64,000 bases of DNA, from assembly GCA_019925795.1 (NCBI GenBank), contig CM034307.1, positions 64,480,864-64,544,863 on the forward strand, written 5' to 3'. This document shows positions 1-10,599 of the stretch, piece by piece. Position 1 is the first letter of the stretch. Every line of letters starts with the position of its first letter. Origin of the DNA: Dendrobium chrysotoxum (lineage: Eukaryota; Streptophyta; Magnoliopsida; Asparagales; Orchidaceae). Below the pieces are notes generated by a model that saw only the letters and a program-made list of their open reading frames with translations, was not told the DNA's origin and did not search any database. The position numbers and the translations under genes were made by a program.

Positions 1-617
1 TTTTAATAATTAATTTTTTTAATCTCAACATTTTTAAATAAAGAGGGAAACATATAGTTGAGAATTTGAAAAGAATAAATTTGTAATCTACAATAATAAT
101 ATCAAATAGTGTATTTATTATAAATAAACATAAAGAAAAAAGATTAATGATTGTCATAACTATTTTTATCTTCAAGTAGGAATAGCTCATCTTGTTCTAT
201 AACTTGTCCAATAATCTTCCCCATAGTTAAGTTCAAAAAGACACAATGATTAGTAAAGACTATCACCTTGCAGTTTTGACCTTGGGTTATTTTATAAATA
301 GATAAAGATTTACAGTAAGATGGAAAGCATGGAGAATATTATTGAGGGTGAGAGAAGGTGAGAGAAGGAAGTACGAGAAAATTCCCTATCCTAAAATAGT
401 GGTTAAGGAGTCATTGGTTATTTTGATTTTCTATCTCCATGTCAGGATTGATATGTTTGGATGATATTGGCTGAAATTTTCATGAGGTTAAAGACACTTG
501 AGTCGATTACCCATGTATTGGAGAAATTATTTGAGACATTTAAAACACAAAGATTATAAATGTCACCCTTTCGAGTTAGAAAGCATAACCCCAATAGCTT
601 TTCTAGAGAGTTGAGAA
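1..617 (-). pseudogene. Degenerate Ty1/copia pol remnant (protease and pre-integrase part)
   Basis: Minus-strand translation gives recognisable copia pol pieces. Around 500-522 a TWVIDSS stretch matches the copia protease active-site context (usual form WIIDSGA), with the active-site glycine replaced by serine. Around 190-290 a stretch beginning GQNCKV and containing GKIIGQ resembles the zone between protease and integrase. The rest is too decayed to read, and 1-175 is AT-rich with nothing recognisable. The remnant runs off the left edge. Its upstream part (gag zinc knuckle) lies at 6458-6775; the two parts were separated by the gypsy element at 623-6452. Not functional. Lineage not determined. 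Confidence 0.65.
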
Positions 618-622
618 GGTTC

Positions 623-1126
623 TGTTAGGCTGGCCTAAGAGGGGCCGGCTGAACCCATTGAATCGGTCCCTAGTAGACCATTTTATGTCTACAGACGCCG
701 GCCCAGGGAGTTGGGCGGAACCAAGGAAGGGAGAGAGAGAGGGCCGGCTGGTCCTATGAGGCCCACATCCTAATTAACTTTGGAGGGAAATATTTGAACT
801 AGGGGTTGTTTAGGGAATTTGTAATTTTCCTTTTGGCTTTAATTAGACTCTCTTGTGAGGGTTAGGGTTTGATCTGGAATTTGAATCTGAATTTGGGATC
901 TCCTTGGTGTGCTTGGGCTCTAGTCTCTTGGCTGGAGATTCGAAGAGTTGTTTATTCCTCTCGAATTGAAGAAACTTGTATCGTGTGCTGATTTTTCTCT
1001 TTCGTAGTGAAATCCACTATTTTTCTCTCAAATTCTCTACAATTTTTCTCAATTTTCCTGCGTTATTATTGATGTTTTGCTTATGAAAACAGCAGTTTAC
1101 TGCTTGGGGGTGAGTGTGTTCTATCA
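623..1126 (+). repeat. 5' LTR of the gypsy element
   Basis: 504 bp, bounded by TG and CA and directly preceded by the GGTTC target duplication. Its partner at 5957-6452 is 496 bp. The main length differences are small indels near the middle. A GA-rich run (GGGAGAGAGAGAGGG) is present in both copies. Confidence 0.93.
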
Positions 1127-1129
1127 AAT

Positions 1130-1141
1130 TAGTATCAGAGC
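1130..1141 (+). other. Primer binding site, initiator tRNA-Met
   Basis: TAGTATCAGAGC starts three bases after the 5' LTR. It differs at one base from TGGTATCAGAGC, the standard plant primer site complementary to the 3' end of initiator methionine tRNA. The change (G to A) could be post-insertion decay. Confidence 0.85.
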
Positions 1142-1332
1142 CGCTTTCCGGGGCTGTTTGGGGCGGTTTTGGGCTGATTCCTGCAGATTGTTTCCTTCCG
1201 GACTGAGGTGTTGGCTGTTTTTGAGAAGAAACTCAGAGTTTTAAACCTCTCAAACATCGGTGTATCCATGCCGGCCAAGAAGGTGGATGCGTGGAGGAAC
1301 GCCTTGATGAGGAGATGAATTAAATCAAAACA

Positions 1333-4300
1333 ATGGTAGAGGATAGAATTTCCTCCATGGAAGGGCAAGTAGCTGACCTACAGGACATGATGAAGAAGAT
1401 GTTAGATCTCCACAACCAAGCCGCGGCATCAGACACGAGAGGACCAGAAGGAAGGAATACGAATTCTGAAATTCATCAGGTTGAAGATGAGATGGAGATC
1501 GTAGAGGGAGAGAGAAGAAAACCCCATATAGAACCTTTTCAGAGGGAGGATAAAGAAGGAAGGTATGGGGAGAGACATGGATATGGGGAGCCGGAGCAAA
1601 GGGGTGCTGATTGGGAACGCAGAGAGGAAAATTATGGTCGCCGAAGTGCTGATTTTGAAGGAAGGAGGGAGGAATTTAAAGAAGGTTTTGGGTATGAACG
1701 GACAAGGGAAGATAGGGACACTTGGGATGGACCAACCGCTTGGGGAAGGGGATATCATGGAGGATTCAGGGGGAACGGGGGGGACCGGTGAGAAAGCTAA
1801 AGATGCCCATCTTTGAGGGCGAGGACGCACATGGCTTGATCTACAAAGTGGATCGGTACTTTGCAGTCAACGGGTTGACAGAGGAAGAGAAATTGACGGC
1901 GGCAGGACTGTGTTTAGAAGGGAAGGCGCTGGCATGGTACCAATGGCGAGACATGAGGCGACCCATTTGGAGTTGGAGGGAGTTCAAAGATTGTTTACTA
2001 GAACGTTTTCGAACAAGACTTCTATGAGTAATTCTTTGCCTTGACACAGGAGGGGATTGTAGCAGAGTACCATGATAGATTCTAGTACTTGGCCAGTAGA
2101 CTAGACCGGCTCTCAAAGACAGTACTAGAAGAAAATTTCATAAAGGGGCTTAAACTGGAGATCCGAGCATCAGTGAGGGTGATGAGGCCATGAGACTTGG
2201 GGGAGGCTATGGAGCTAGCCTAGTTGGTGGAGGACCAGAAGTATCTGAAGAGGGGGGTTAGGGGGAGCAACTCGGGGGGATCATCAGGATGACCAGCACC
2301 TTCTTAGCTCCCAAGGACCTGCACTAGAGAGTTTGAGGGAAGTGCCCAAGGAGAGAGCCGGAGGAGGGAGAAATGGAGGAAATTTCAAAAAGCTTACAGA
2401 GAAGGAAATACAAGAGAAGAGGGCAAAATAGCTGTGCTTTAGATGTGATGAGAAGTACATGACGGGGCATAGGTGTAAGGACCGAACTCTTCAAGTTCTC
2501 ACCGTCTATGATGACGAGAAAGTTGAAGAGGGAGGTAAGAGTCGGTTAGTAGTAGAGGAAGAGAAAAAGTTGCATCTGGATGTGACGGAAGTCTCCCTAA
2601 ACTCAGTGGTGGGATTCACCCCGAATCACACCATGAAAGTGAAGGGAGAAATAGGTGACAGAGAGGTGGTGGTGCTGATAGACAGTGGGGAAACCCACAA
2701 TTTCATCTCCACTCAGATTGTTGATATGCTGGGGGTAAAATTAGTGGATACAGATGGCTATAGGGTGATGATGGGCACGAGAAAGGTGGAGATGGGTGGA
2801 GGAGTTTGTAGGGGATTGGTGTTGACCATTCAGGGGATACAAGTGAGGGAGGATTTTTTTTCCTTTGGAGTTGGGGAATATCGATGTCATCCTAGGGATG
2901 AAGTGGCTACAGACCTTGGGAGATACCAAGGTCAATTGGGGAGCACTGAGGATGGAGCTGGTGGTAGGGGGAAGAGGATGGTGATTCAAGGTGATGTCGG
3001 GTTGCCTAAGACTGGAGTGTCCCTCAAGTCTCTGATCAGGACCATAGAGGAGGTGGGAGGAGGATTTTTTGTGGAGTTGCATCGCTTGGAAGGGATCAGA
3101 CTGGAGGAGGAGGGAGACATTCCATCTTTAATACAGCCACTCATACAGCAGTTCCATGAGATTTTTCAACCTCCCCAAGGCCTACCTTCACAGAGGGAGC
3201 TGGAGCATGCCATTACTTTGAAGGAAGGGGTGTCTCTGATCAGTGTTTGTCCGTACCATTATCCCTAGATTCAGAAGGATGAGATTGAGAAGCTGATCCG
3301 TGAGATGTAGGCGGCTGGGATCATCAAGCCAAGTGTTAGTCCTTTCTCTAGTTCAGTTCTACTAGTTAAGAAGAAGGATAGGAGCTGGAGATTTTGTGTG
3401 GAATACAAAGCCTTGAACAAGGGGACAGTGCCGGACAAGTTCCCTATTCCGGTGATTGATGAGCTCCTGGATGAACTGTATGGAGCAGTAGTGTTTTCCA
3501 AGCTAGATTTGAAATCAGGGTATCATCAAATCAGAATGAGGAAGGAAGATGTTTCGAAGATAGCTTTCAGGACATACGAGGAGCATTACGAATTTCTGGT
3601 GATGCCGTTTGGGCTTACTAACGCCCCTACTACTTTTCAGTCTTTGATGAACAAGGTGTTCCGGCCGTACCTTAGGAAGTTTGTCCTGATGTTTTTTGAT
3701 GATATACTGGTGTACAATAAGACTGAGGATGAGCATCTGGAGCATTTGAAGGTGGTTTTAGGAGTTCTACAAGAGCATCAACTGAGGGCCAACCTAAAAA
3801 AAGTGCAGCTTCACACAGGCTAGAGTAGAATACTTGAGACATGTAGTATCTCAGGAAGGAGTGGCGGCTGACCAAACAAAAATTGAGGCAATATAGAAAT
3901 GGCCTATGCCTAGGAACCTAAGGGAGTTGAGGGATTTCCTATGACTGACGGGTTACTATCGGAGATTTGTGAGAGGGTACAGTACCATAGCTTGGCCCTT
4001 GACCGAGCAACTGAAGAAGGACAGCTTCTTGTAGGGAGAAGCAGCGACCCAGGCTTTTGAGATATTGAAGAAAGTCATGACTACAGTCCCAATTTTAGCT
4101 CTCCCAGATTTAAGCCAGATCTTTGTAGTGGAGACTGATGTGTCCGGATATGGGTTGGGAGCCATAATCATGCAAAATCACAGGTCTATAGCATACTTCA
4201 GTCAAGTACTATCAGCCGGAGTTAGGTTGAAGTCAGTATATGAGAGAGAACTGATGGCTATTGTATTGGCTATTCAAAAGTAGCACCCTTACCTGCTGGG

Positions 4301-5950
4301 TCGACATTTCATTGTCAGGGCATATCAGAGAAGCTTGAAATACTTGTTAGAGCAAAAAATGGTGGCCGAGGAGCATTAGAGGTGGTTGTTCAAACTGCTG
4401 GGTTATGATTTTGAGATCCAGTACATGCCTGGTTTGAAAAATAAAGCGGCCGATGCCTAATCAAGGTGTGTTAGGGAGCTTCGGGAGTTGGCAGTTTCAA
4501 TACAACTGATGGTAAACTGAGAGGCCACCAAAGAAGAAAGTATACAGAATGAAGAGTTGAGGAAGATTAGGAAGGACTTGATGAAAGATGCGAGTAGCCA
4601 TCCAAGGTACTATCTTGAGGGGGAGAGGCTTTTGCATCAAGGGAGATTTGTGATGCCACGAACTTTCATCCATATCCCCCACTTGTTGCAGGAGTTCCAT
4701 GGCAGTGTAGTTGGAGGGCATTCTGGGGTACAAAAGACATATAGAAGGCTAGCGGCTAAGTTATTTGGAAGGGGATGTATAAAGATGTTGAGGAGATGCT
4801 GACGAAGTGTGAAGTATGCCAGAGAAACAAGTATATGGCTATAACTCCGGGAGGACTACTATAGACCTTGGCACTTCCAAACAGGGTATGAGAGGAAGTG
4901 TCTATGGATTTCATAGATGGCCTACCACGATCAGCGGGGTTCACAGTCATCATGGTGGTGGTTGACAGACTTAGTAAATATGCACATTTCATTCCCTTAC
5001 GACATCTCTACACCGTAGTGTCAATGGCAGCAGCATTCATCAAAGAGGTGGTTAGACTGCATGGGATTCCAGAGTCGATAGTGTCTAACCGAGACAAAGT
5101 GTTCCTCAGCCAATTTTGGAGGGAGCTGTTCAGGTTGCAGGGCACTGTTCTCAAGAGAAGCACCACCTACCATCCGCAGACGGACGAGCAAACGGAGGTA
5201 GTAAACCGAAGTTTGGAGACTTACTTAAGGTGTTTTGCTTCCGAAGCACCGCGGATGTGGGAAAAATGGTTAGTATGGGCCGAGTATTGGTACAATACAT
5301 CGTATCATTTTGCTTCTCAAATGACTCCTTTTAAAGTGCTATATGGAAGGGACCCCTCACACTTAGTGCACTTTCGGAGAGGGAGCACACCAGTTTCTTC
5401 AGTTGAGCAGTACTTAGAGGAAAGGGACAAGGTGTTAGAGGAGTTGAAGAAATATCTGTTGAGGGCACAACAACTCATGAAGAAGCAAAAAGATACATAT
5501 AGGAGAGACATATAGTTTGAGGTTGGGGAGAAAGTGTTCTTGAAACTAAAGCCCTACAGACAGAGATCAGTTGCTAACAGGAGGAACGAGAAGTTGGCCC
5601 TGAGGTACTTTGGCCCCCACAAGATTGTGGCAAGATCGGAGCAATGGCATATCGTTTGAAGTTACCCCCATCTGCCATCATACACCCAGTCTTCCTTGTA
5701 TCATAGTTGAGAAGAGCTCTAGGGGAGCATACAGTTAGTGCGGAGTTTCCAACTACACTGACAGAGGAGTTAGAAGTGATATTAGAACCACTGGAGGAGC
5801 TCAGAGGGGTCAAAGTAGATAAAAAGGGAAAAAAAGAAGTGTTTATTAGATGGAGAGACCTTCCCGATTTCAATGCTACTTGGGAGCCATATGAGAGGTA
5901 AAAGATCAGTTTCATTTATTTCACCTTGAGGACAAGGTAAGCCCTTGGGG
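1333..5950 (+). pseudogene. Gypsy chromovirus gag-pol, multiply disrupted
   Basis: Pieces appear in canonical order across shifting frames. Gag: charged N-terminal part 1333-1791, then the retrotransposon gag domain 1800-2027 (FEGEDAHG, GLCLEGKALAWYQW). A CCHC-like knuckle (CFRCDEK...GHRC) lies near 2434-2475. Aspartic protease with DSGETHNFIS lies near 2680-2710. Reverse transcriptase 3290-3820 has KLDLKSGYHQIRM, MPFGLTNAP and FFDDILVYN. RNase H 4090-4283 has YERELMAI. The integrase zinc motif is near 4700-4830 and the core 4898-5300 has SMDFIDGLPR and YHPQTDEQTE. The C-terminal tail (5780-5905, VFIRWRDLP...ATWEPYE) resembles a chromodomain. At least ten in-frame stops, many at positions where relatives have CAG, CAA or CGA, and a frameshift in a G run near 1780 show it cannot make a polyprotein. 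Confidence 0.9.
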
Positions 5951-5956
5951 GGATAG
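5943..5956 (+). other. Polypurine tract of the gypsy element
   Basis: Purine-rich CCTTGGGGGGATAG abuts the 3' LTR start. This is the expected plus-strand priming site. It directly follows the coding end, whose final residues read like the usual LEDKV ending of chromoviral pol. Confidence 0.7.
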
Positions 5957-6452
5957 TGTTAGGCCTGCCCAAGAGGGGCTGGCTGAACCCATTGAACTGG
6001 TCCCTAGTGGACCGGTTTATGTCTACAGGCGCCGATCCAGGGAGCTGGGCGGAACTAGGGAAGGGAGAGAGAGAGGGCTGACTAGTCCTATGGGGCCCAC
6101 ATCCTAATTAAATATTGCTTTGGAGGGAAATATTTGAATTAGGGGCTGTGTTAGGGAATTTGTAATTTTCCTTTTGGCTTTAATTAATCTCTCTTGGGAG
6201 GGTTAGTATTTGATCTGGAATTTGAATCTGAATTTGGGATCTCCTTGGTGTGCTTGGGCTCTCTTGGCTAGAGATTTGGAGAGTTATTTCTTCCTCTCAA
6301 ATTGAAGAAACTTGTATCGTGTGCTGATTTTTCTCTTTCGTAGTGAAATCCACTATTTTTCTCTCAAATTCTTTACAATTTTTCTGCATTATTATTATTG
6401 TTTTGCTTCTAAAAATAGCAGTTTACTGCTTGGGGGTGATTGTGTTCTATCA
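5957..6452 (+). repeat. 3' LTR of the gypsy element
   Basis: 496 bp. Starts TGTTAGG, ends TCTATCA, followed by target duplication GGTTC. Aligns along its full length with 623-1126. Confidence 0.93.
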
Positions 6453-6457
6453 GGTTC

Positions 6458-6761
6458 CTTAGCTAGTCAATTGATCCAGACTTGAGTCCTCCAAATTTTG
6501 TGAAATGAACAAGTCCATTTTGAATGGATTTCTTTGTATCCACCATAGCCTTTAGCTCTTCCATTGAATTTTCAATACTTCTTTAGTATGTCATTCTTCT
6601 TGCAGTAGTTGCATCATAAATTGATTTTTTGGTAGAATTTTTCTCTGTTATTTTTGGAAGGATCAGTGGTTATCTGACATCCACCTTTAGTTTTTTATTT
6701 TTCAATAGTTGACCCTTCTTAGCTGGGTGTTTTTTACATTATAGTTCTTCCTTCTTCAAGT

Positions 6762-6775
<14 letters not shown>
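6458..6775 (-). pseudogene. Degenerate copia gag remnant with zinc knuckle, upstream half of the split element
   Basis: On the minus strand near 6570-6612 a CNYCKK stretch is followed by KFNGRAKGYGGYKE, matching the zinc knuckle and NGRPKG-type tail of copia gag, with a stop where the last cysteine would be. Reading on towards 6458 gives GLVHFTKFGGLKSG, a spacer typical of gag-protease. It runs directly into the protease remnant at 617-480 if the gypsy element and one target duplication are ignored. A (TG)n run and a G tract end it at 6760-6805. Confidence 0.6.

Positions 6776-6805
<30 letters not shown>
6776..6805 (+). repeat. Homopolymer tract G30 after a short (TG)n run
   Basis: Thirty consecutive G after about eight TG units. 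Either a true microsatellite or a base-calling/assembly expansion. It sits 27 bp before the point where the 12.3 kb duplicated segment starts (6833). Confidence 0.9.
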
Positions 6806-6806
<1 letters not shown>

Positions 6807-6821
6807 ATGCTTGATTAATCT

Positions 6822-7190
6822 CCTTGCCTAAGATCTGAAATTTGATCAAATTGTATATTAAAAGTTATAAGAAACTCAAAGATCCCTTCTTTTTCAACAT
6901 TTACTTTAGATTCACTACACCATCATTCATTACATTTCTTTTCAGATCATAGCTGTAATCTGACTCTAATTAGAAAATCTTCATTGCTTCATTAAAGAGA
7001 GGGCATGATCTCCTTGCCTAAAATCTGGAATTTGATCAAATTGTATATTAAAAGTTACAAAAAACTAAAATATCCCTTCCTTTTCAACATTCACTTTAGA
7101 ATCACTACACCATCATTCATTACATTTCTTTTCAGATCATAGTTGCAATCTGGCTCTAATTAGAAAACCTTCATTGCCTCAAGTATTCAA
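6822..7190 (-). repeat. Two tandem diverged copies (about 190 bp) of a copia gag fragment
   Basis: 6822-7009 and 7012-7190 are similar along their length, both containing ATTTGATCAAATTGTATATT and CACCATCATTCATTACATTT. On the minus strand each reads like decayed copia gag (IFEFLITFNIQFDQI in the first copy, the usual form being IFKFLAGLN..FD). So the old copia element seems to have had a local duplication in gag. The same pair recurs after the gap (19601-19960). Confidence 0.6.
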
Positions 7191-8416
7191 TGATAGATAG
7201 ATTACTTTGCTTGGAGGTTGAAAGTTTTGTCATGAGCTTATATATGAGAGCAATATCTTTAAACTTTAAATATGTTTGTATTACAGTTTCTCAAACTTCA
7301 TGTAAGACTCACTAATTTCAAGCAAAATGGACTTTCATAACAATGAAATGATCATAAAATCTCCTTAATCCCAAAGCGTGAACTTTGGATCTTTAGGATC
7401 CGGGGGAGGATCAAGCCCACATTTAACATTTAAATTAGATTGAGGTATTGAAATGCCTCCAATGTTTAAGTAATTGAAAAACAAACAAGGAATTCAAGTA
7501 TTCTAGCAATCTTCTCTTGATTTCTCTTAATCAAGAATTGAACAGGGTGATGCAAATATGCAATAATTTTGAATGGATTCAACAGCATTTATCTTGTTCA
7601 TATAACAACTTATGCCTTCAAAACCAAAAGAAAGGCTCATGGTTTGCCAGTAAAAGCAAAGCAGCACAAAATACGATGATAAAATATCTAACTAGGACTA
7701 TAAGCTAAAAAAGGAAATAAGATTCGTCAACTCGAGAAGATAAAAAACATACCATAGCTCATATTGATCTCTAACTTCCCAGGAATTTGCACAAAAACTT
7801 AGGGGATCTAAGCTCATATAGAATTGACGAATTCCTATGGCATCAATTCTATCAAGAAGGCAGAATGAAGAAAATAGAAATCCATGCAGATTATCTGATA
7901 TATGTTTTATTTAAGTGAGAATTAGTCATCCATTTAACTGGTTATTCATAACAAAAATCAACAATGAAAACTAAAAATCACAATAGCACACAGAATGAAA
8001 GATTATCAGTTCATAATCTACTAATAATACATCATCAACATATGAGGATAAGGTTGCATTAAATGAAATACCCATACAAAAAGAATATCATGTGTTCAAA
8101 TGCTTAATATAAATCAGCAAAAAATGGTAAGTTAAACTTGTTCTAGGGCTTAAAAATCAGCCTGAGTCCATTACTCAGTTACCCTTTTGCAGATTTACTT
8201 AACATAACTTATAAGTTGCCCTAGACGAGCATTTGTTCAAAAGCAATCCACCTTAAAAGGGATGATAAAAATGACTAGTACTCCTGCTTGTTGAGGATGA
8301 TTAAAATTTTCAATCTCCATAAAGCAAAGCATAAATTCTTGTTGAGCTACCAGAACAATGTAATAAGGCAACAATATGCAAGTAAAAATGGAGTTTTTAA
8401 GGGAGAGACATAGCAC
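7191..8416 (-). other. No gene seen; putative first intron of the CDPK gene (partial)
   Basis: AT-rich, no convincing coding sequence on either strand. It lies directly downstream of the kinase exon's splice donor (GAAGAAG followed by GTGCTA, donor GT at 8416-8415). No CDPK exon 2 (expected kinase activation segment and APE motif) is found between here and position 1, so any intron extends through the copia/gypsy nest or the gene is truncated. Confidence 0.4.
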
Positions 8417-9140
8417 CTTCTTCAATAAAGACTGAGAGCCCAAAATCAGTAGTCTTTAGCAATGCATCTTCATCCTTTGTTGCAAGTAAGAAGTTCTCAG
8501 GCTTAAGATCCCGGTGCATCACACCCATGAAATGGCAAATATTCACCACATTAACAATATCCCTGCAGATGCTCGAAGCCGCGCGCTCCGTGTAATGCCC
8601 TTTCGCAATTATCCGATCGAAAAGTTCACCACCTGCACATAGCTCCATCACAAGATGAACTGAATTCTTATCCTCATATGCACCCTTGAATTCCACAATA
8701 TTTGACTGCCCACTCAAATGCTGCATGATTTGGATCTCCCTCTTGGTATCCTCCTTGTCACTCTTATGCACAAGCTTGCGTTTCGATATGGACTTGCAGG
8801 CATAAGAATGACCAGTCGAATTCTCTGTGCAAAGGTAGGTGACACCAAATTGGCCCCGGCCAAGCTCCTTGCCAAGAGTATAGTTGCGTCTAACATCATC
8901 AAAAGGTTTGTCAAGAATTGTATCATAGGTTAGGGCAGGCTTAGGTGATGGAACTGGTGGATTTGGCTTTAGTGGAGAAGGTGGAGAATGACGAGTTCCC
9001 GTTGGCGGAGCCTCGGGCCGGTAAGAAGTAGGCGGCGGCGGTGAGGGTTTCACCGCCTGTGGCGGCGGCCGTGGCCTCTGATAGGAATATACATTTGATG
9101 CTGGTCCTGTTTCCTTCCCTTTGCCGCAGCAAGCTCCCAT
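8417..9140 (-). CDS. Calcium-dependent protein kinase (CDPK), first coding exon
   Basis: CDPKs are plant serine/threonine kinases with a C-terminal calmodulin-like domain that couple calcium signals to phosphorylation. This exon encodes 241 residues plus a split codon: MGACCGKGKE start (Gly2 for N-myristoylation, Cys4/Cys5 for palmitoylation, so probably membrane-attached), a proline-rich variable region (about 22-70), then the kinase N-lobe and part of the C-lobe: glycine loop GRGQFG (95-100), Lys116 in YACKSISK, HRDLKPEN (209-216), DFG (232-234). The frame ends at VFIEEG, the usual first exon junction of this family, with a GT donor there. Missing here: rest of the kinase, junction domain and EF hands, which would lie to the left. 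The N-lobe sequence resembles the CPK9/17/21/33 group. Family is certain; completeness of the gene is not. A frame-broken copy is at 21184-21902. Confidence 0.9.
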
Positions 9141-9149
9141 CTTTTCCTT

Positions 9150-9413
9150 CTAATTGATTGAAGGAATTTGAGTAAAACAAAAAAAAGATTTGATTTTGAT
9201 TCGTTCCAGAGATAATCAAATACAAGAAAATCCAGATCCAAACCTCGCCCTTTTCTCAATAGCCGAATCAACCAACCGGAATAATACCAAAGATACTCCA
9301 ATATTTCTGAAAAAATAAAGAAGAAAAGGACGAAACCAAGATCTTAATTCAAACAAGTCTCCTTCAAAACCTAAGAGCTTCAAAAACACTCATAAATTGC
9401 ACAAAGGGCTTAC
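9150..9413 (-). other. Probable 5' UTR intron of the CDPK gene
   Basis: On the minus strand a good donor (TTGCAAG followed by GTAAGC, donor GT at 9413-9412) lies upstream of a T-rich stretch ending CAATTAG at 9150, nine bases before the ATG. The 264 bp between could be removed as a leader intron. Inferred from splice-site shape only. Confidence 0.4.
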
Positions 9414-10590
9414 CTTGCAAGCTAAGAATAGATGGCCAATAACCGCGTTGGAGCGCGTTGAATACTCATTCTGGTAGATTTTTGGAGGACAGGACGGAAT
9501 TCTAATAGAATATGAGAAAAGTCGCTAAGAAAAACTAAATTAAATAAAAATGGAAGAAGAAACGTTAGGCCGAATCATAGCCGCCAGAAATAGAGGGGGA
9601 AATCATTACCCGATGAATGGATTTATTGGCAATTTTCTTTTATTTTTATTTCGCATGCGCCCCACGATTGAAAATGGGCGAGCTGTGGACAAAGATAGTT
9701 CTTTATTTTATTTGAGCTCTGTTTAAAAAAAAGTACAAAATCATTGCATGTATCACTCATTTATGTATGAAAAAATGATGCGCAAATTTTTTTTTATAAG
9801 GTTTGAATAGCATACATTTTTTAGTTAGGTTATCGGCAGAAGATGCGAACATCACCCCTTCAACTCTTTATTATGTTAATTAAAATTTTACATGCATATT
9901 GATACGTCATCAAAAACGTCATGATTGGACACAAATCTCCTGATCTGAAAACTTCTAAAATTAAATTTTGGATCATCATACAGCTCATCTTGGCCTATTG
10001 GCTGAGAGCTTTGACTACCAACTAAGAGGTTTTATATTCGAGTCTTTGTGTATGCAATGTGGGTGTGAGTTTGCCTTAATTGACCCAAATGTCCCCTAAA
10101 AAAAATATTTTTTTGGATCATCCTAACTTCAATTTCAGCACACTTATGATCAACTTGAACATCTCAATGAGAGGAACTCAACGACATTAAAATCGATCCA
10201 ATCCGAAATCAAATGAGCCCAAATCAAGGGTTTGAAGCATAGGTGAAAGATTTTAAATATTAATTGGATGACAAAATGATATCCAAATAGGACACGCTTA
10301 TAGTCGCATCATCAAAATTAAAGATCATTTAATTTCGACATCATTAAAGCACTTAAATGCTAAACAAATGCTCCATGATTGAGGAAACCAGTATGGACCA
10401 CCCGATAGAGCACTCTGAATTTATTCTGGATCTTCTTCATATATGTGGGGAATGTCACTCTCAAAATCTATAAATAGACCTCCACTTTCACACATCAAGG
10501 GGCTTAGACTTTAGAAGACCTCAACATTGGGCTAGAGATCAAGATGAATCTAAGGCTTGAAGAATCATGGAGCTCCATCTAGGCACCACT
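9414..10590. other. Noncoding; upstream region of the CDPK gene, no gene recognised
   Basis: Contains the presumed CDPK leader and promoter (minus strand), then AT-rich DNA without coding signal. No tRNA or other RNA gene seen. The stretch recurs at about 22175-23335. Confidence 0.5.
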
Positions 10591-10599
10591 GTCGATGAA

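Larger units (their letters stand above)
623..6452 (+). mobile_element. Ty3/gypsy LTR retrotransposon, chromovirus type, complete but inactive
   Basis: A 5.83 kb element with two LTRs (623-1126 and 5957-6452), both starting TGTTAGG and ending TCTATCA, flanked by a perfect 5 bp target duplication GGTTC (618-622 and 6453-6457). The domain order protease, reverse transcriptase, RNase H, integrase, chromodomain-like tail defines a Ty3/gypsy chromovirus. The LTRs differ at many sites (by eye 7-9 percent, plus indels), so the insertion is old. Coding capacity is destroyed by many nonsense codons and several frameshifts. It inserted into an older copia element on the opposite strand. Confidence 0.93.

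Noticed and set aside
6776..6805. G tract as telomeric or centromeric satellite
   Set aside because: It is a pure homopolymer, not a TTTAGGG array, and no satellite surrounds it.
7517..7708. 63-residue open frame, present in both segment copies (also 20285-20476)
   Set aside because: Its duplication only reflects the duplicated segment. It lies in presumed intron sequence of the opposite-strand kinase gene and has no recognisable domain.
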